NCBI RefSeq assembly: GCF_016863635.1
Contig: NZ_BOPG01000063.1
Coordinates: 112,080-176,079 of the forward strand
Length of the DNA stretch: 64,000 bases
Direction: 5' to 3'
From: Virgisporangium aurantiacum
Lineage (GTDB): Bacteria; Actinomycetota; Actinomycetes; Mycobacteriales; Micromonosporaceae
How positions within the stretch are numbered: the stretch's first letter is position 1; each line of letters begins with the position of its first letter. The notes below the pieces were generated by a model. It worked only from the letters and a program-made list of their open reading frames with translations, was not told the origin of the DNA and searched no databases. The translations under genes and the position numbers were made by a program. Positions 61,847 through 64,000 of this stretch are shown in pieces.

Positions 61847-63856
61847 GTGACCGACGAACGGGGCGGCGGGTCGAGCAGGCGGCTGTGGTTGATCTTCGCC
61901 GCGCTTGCCGTGCTCGTGCTGGGTGCCGGGTTCGTCGCCTACGTCGCCACCGACGATTCCGCGCCGCCGGCCGGCGTCGAGGCGTCGTCGGATCCGTCGG
62001 CCCACCTGACCATGTCGGCCGCCGAGCTCACCTCCATGTGGACGGCCTACGCCGACGGGCCGGGATTTCATTGGACCGGCGGCGACCGCACGGTCTCCGT
62101 CGACCTGCCCGGCGAGCAGGTGGGGTGGCTGTTCTCCGACACGTTCCTCGGTTCGGTGTCGGGCGGCAAGCGGCCGGCCGACGCGCCGATGGTCCACAAC
62201 AGCCTCGTCGTGCAGACGCGCCGCGAGCTCACGTCGACGCTGCACGGCGGCTCGCCGGCGTACCCGATGTCGCTGATGTGCGACGACACGGTGGGCATGG
62301 GTTGCTGGGTCGGCGACGCGATCGTCGACGGCGGCAACCTGCGGGTGCTGGTGAACCACTACGAGCACATCGGCCCCGGCCTGCTCGACATCCGGCGGAC
62401 CGGCACGTCGCTCGTCACCCTGACCCTGCCGTTCCTGAAGGTGGCCGAGACGAAACCGCTGCCGCTGACGCGCGGCATCGCGTGGGGGCAGTCCATTGTG
62501 GACGACGGCGGCTTCACGTACGTCTACGGCTCCGAGCAGACCGACGACTTCAACTTCCTGCACCTGGCCCGGGTGCCGGCCGGCGGGCTGGGCGGGGCGT
62601 GGCAGTTCTTCGACGGTTCCGCCTGGCAGCCCGACGAGGCCCGCTCGGCGCGGCTGGCCAGCGGCGTCGGCACCAGCTTCTCCGTCGACCGGGTGCGGGA
62701 CCGGTGGGTGCTGCTGAGCATGGAGTCGCACATCCCGCTGAACTCCTCCGTCGTCGCGTACACGGCCGAGGCGCTCACCGGGCCGTTCACCGATCCGGTG
62801 GAGCTGTACCGCGTCCCGGAGACCGGTGACCAGCGGCCGGTGATCGCCTACGACGCCACGCTGCACCCGCTGCTCGCGCGTCCGGGCAAGCTGCTGTTCT
62901 CGTACAACGTCAACAGCCTCGAGAAGGGGGACATCTACGCCGACGCGGCGCTGTACCGGCCGCGGTTCGTCGAGGTGCCGTGGCCGCCGGCGACGCAGGA
63001 CCAGGCCCGCCTGCCCGATCCGCCGGGCACGCTGGCCGCCCAGCCCGACGAGGACGGGCGGGTCCTCCTGTCGTGGGCGGCCGCCGGGCCGGAGGCGCAG
63101 TACCGCGTCTACCAGAAGGACGTCACGGCGGGGCAGATCCAGTGGGTCCGGCTCCCCCGGACCGTTGCCGGGACGTCGACGACGCTCGATCTGTTGAAGA
63201 ACGGCCACCGCTACGAGTACCGGGTGGCCGCACAGACCCCGGTCGGCGAGGGCCGCCGCTCCGACCCGGTGGAGGCCACCGCGCACGTCGCCCCGCCCGC
63301 GGCACCCGACGGGCTCGGCGCGGCCGAGGAGGGCGGCGGCGAGATCACGCTGGAGTGGCTGTCGCCCCGTCGCGCCTGGCGGTTCGACATCGAGAAGCGC
63401 GACGTCACCGCCGGCGAGGGAGGCTTCACGCGCATGGACCACCCCCGCGCGGCGTCGACGAAGACCCTCGTCACCGGCCTGACCAACGGCCACGTGTACG
63501 AGTTCCGCGTACGCGGCGTCGGCGGCGGCGGCCCCGGCCCGTGGTCCCGGGTCCGGGCGACATCCTGGAAGGGCCTGCCGACGCCACCCGCGAACGTGGC
63601 CGCCACCGCCCGCCCAGGTGGCACGGTGGCGCTGACGTGGACCGCGCCGGTCGGGACCGTCAAGTACCGCGTCTACCAGCGCGACCTCACCGCCGGCCAG
63701 CCCGACTTCGCCGAAATCCCCGTCCCGGTCACCGGCACCACCGCGGTCCCGACCGGCCTTGCCGCCGGCCACGAGTACGAGTTCGTGGTAACCGCGACGA
63801 ACCGCGCCGGCGAGTCCGGCAAATCCCTCCCCGCCCGCGCGACAGCGCTCGCCTGA
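61847..63856 (+). CDS. Membrane-anchored DUF4185/DUF5005-like protein with fibronectin III repeats
   Basis: A 669-residue protein. An uncleaved N-terminal helix (LWLIFAALAVLVLGAGFVAY) is followed by a propeller-like domain (about 70-375; DRTVSVDLPGEQVGWLFSDT, HNSLVVQ, IAWGQSIVDDGGFTYVYGSE). Three fibronectin III domains (about 385-470, 480-575, 580-669) each carry a phrase like KDVTAGQ, RDVTAGE or RDLTAGQ. It likely binds or cleaves glycans at the surface. GTG 61847 lies 30 bases after the small membrane protein, so they may be co-transcribed. Confidence 0.85.
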   Translation: MTDERGGGSSRRLWLIFAALAVLVLGAGFVAYVATDDSAPPAGVEASSDPSAHLTMSAAELTSMWTAYADGPGFHWTGGDRTVSVDLPGEQVGWLFSDTFLGSVSGGKRPADAPMVHNSLVVQTRRELTSTLHGGSPAYPMSLMCDDTVGMGCWVGDAIVDGGNLRVLVNHYEHIGPGLLDIRRTGTSLVTLTLPFLKVAETKPLPLTRGIAWGQSIVDDGGFTYVYGSEQTDDFNFLHLARVPAGGLGGAWQFFDGSAWQPDEARSARLASGVGTSFSVDRVRDRWVLLSMESHIPLNSSVVAYTAEALTGPFTDPVELYRVPETGDQRPVIAYDATLHPLLARPGKLLFSYNVNSLEKGDIYADAALYRPRFVEVPWPPATQDQARLPDPPGTLAAQPDEDGRVLLSWAAAGPEAQYRVYQKDVTAGQIQWVRLPRTVAGTSTTLDLLKNGHRYEYRVAAQTPVGEGRRSDPVEATAHVAPPAAPDGLGAAEEGGGEITLEWLSPRRAWRFDIEKRDVTAGEGGFTRMDHPRAASTKTLVTGLTNGHVYEFRVRGVGGGGPGPWSRVRATSWKGLPTPPANVAATARPGGTVALTWTAPVGTVKYRVYQRDLTAGQPDFAEIPVPVTGTTAVPTGLAAGHEYEFVVTATNRAGESGKSLPARATALA

Positions 63857-64000
63857 CCGTGCCCCCGCCTTGCCGACCGCGCGGGGTGCCCCCGCCGACC
63901 GCGGGAGCGCCCGCCGCGATCTTGGACTCCTGACGGTGTCCTGGCACCGCGGGGAGTCCAAGATCGCGCCCGCCGGAGTTGATCTTGCAGTTGTGGTGCC
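63857..64000. repeat. Terminal repeat cluster: 15-bp perfect stem and half of the TTGATCTTGCAG repeat
   Basis: GCGATCTTGGACTCC (63916-63930) and GGAGTCCAAGATCGC (63953-63967) are exact complements around a 22-base loop that itself pairs (CGGTG/CACCG). At 63979-64000 begins TTGATCTTGCAGTTGTGGTG, the same arm as at 48091; its partner lies past the window edge. The pair of repeats follows the last gene and may include its terminator. Confidence 0.75.

Overview
The window is a 64 kb piece of a very GC-rich chromosome (third codon positions almost all G or C). Its gene content is typical of a soil actinomycete: SARP/AfsR-type STAND regulators, a DUF574-type methyltransferase, a CGNR zinc finger, WYL, GntR, MarR and LacI regulators, secreted glycan-active enzymes with carbohydrate-binding modules, GTG starts and many 1-4 bp gene overlaps. 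My best guess is a Micromonosporaceae-like organism; that is inference from gene style, not from a marker gene. I saw no rRNA, tRNA, transposase, integrase, phage gene or CRISPR array.

Layout. 1-1806: tail of an unknown gene and a SWIM zinc-finger protein. 1813-7245: a fructoside-type sugar utilisation locus (binding lipoprotein, two permeases, LacI repressor, clan GH-J hydrolase) with two matching LacI operators, one of which contains the repressor's own last codons and stop. 7261-10609: GntR regulator with a quinone oxidoreductase, divergent from an extradiol-type VOC protein, then an AAA NTPase. 10654-16953: a type I binding lipoprotein, small and secreted proteins, an intradiol dioxygenase, a hidden zinc-ribbon mini-gene, a CGNR protein, a MarR regulator/thiol-redox pair with a double operator, and a ThuA-like protein. 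16977-24447: macrodomain, VWA protein, MarR plus flavin oxidoreductase with tandem operators, WYL regulator plus epoxide hydrolase, XRE/DUF2975 pair, DUF695-like protein. 24444-30895: two paralogous secreted glycoside hydrolases and a divergent LacI regulator with paired operators. 31141-35348: DUF1349 protein, flotillin/NfeD-like membrane pair, DUF1851-like protein, methyltransferase.

35403-41325: a tightly packed four-gene locus (AfsR-like STAND regulator, an unknown two-domain beta protein, a radical SAM/SPASM enzyme, an FGE/SUMF1-fold protein). It has no recognisable precursor peptide and is the best candidate for an undescribed modification system. 41322-47936: an orphan RtcB ligase, AraC regulator, VOC protein, UvrA-like ABC protein, and a TetR regulator/MFS efflux pair. 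48011-48508 is a repeat-rich gap. 48509-50637: membrane protein, MerR regulator, alpha/beta hydrolase. 50611-55456: a secreted lyase-like protein and a four-gene coupled operon (adenylate-forming ligase, ABM-type monooxygenase, acyltransferase, nitroreductase) that looks like a small biosynthetic cluster. 55539-63856: an FtsX-type ABC exporter, a two-component system with two identical 16-bp palindromes, a DNRLRE-like secreted protein and a fibronectin-III protein.

Two sequence-level patterns cut across the genes. One is a dispersed 13-bp palindrome, GTCCACTGTGGAC and close variants, found mostly inside coding regions. The other is a family of large intergenic inverted repeats carrying TTGATCTTGCAGTTGTGGTG or GATCTTGGACT arms.
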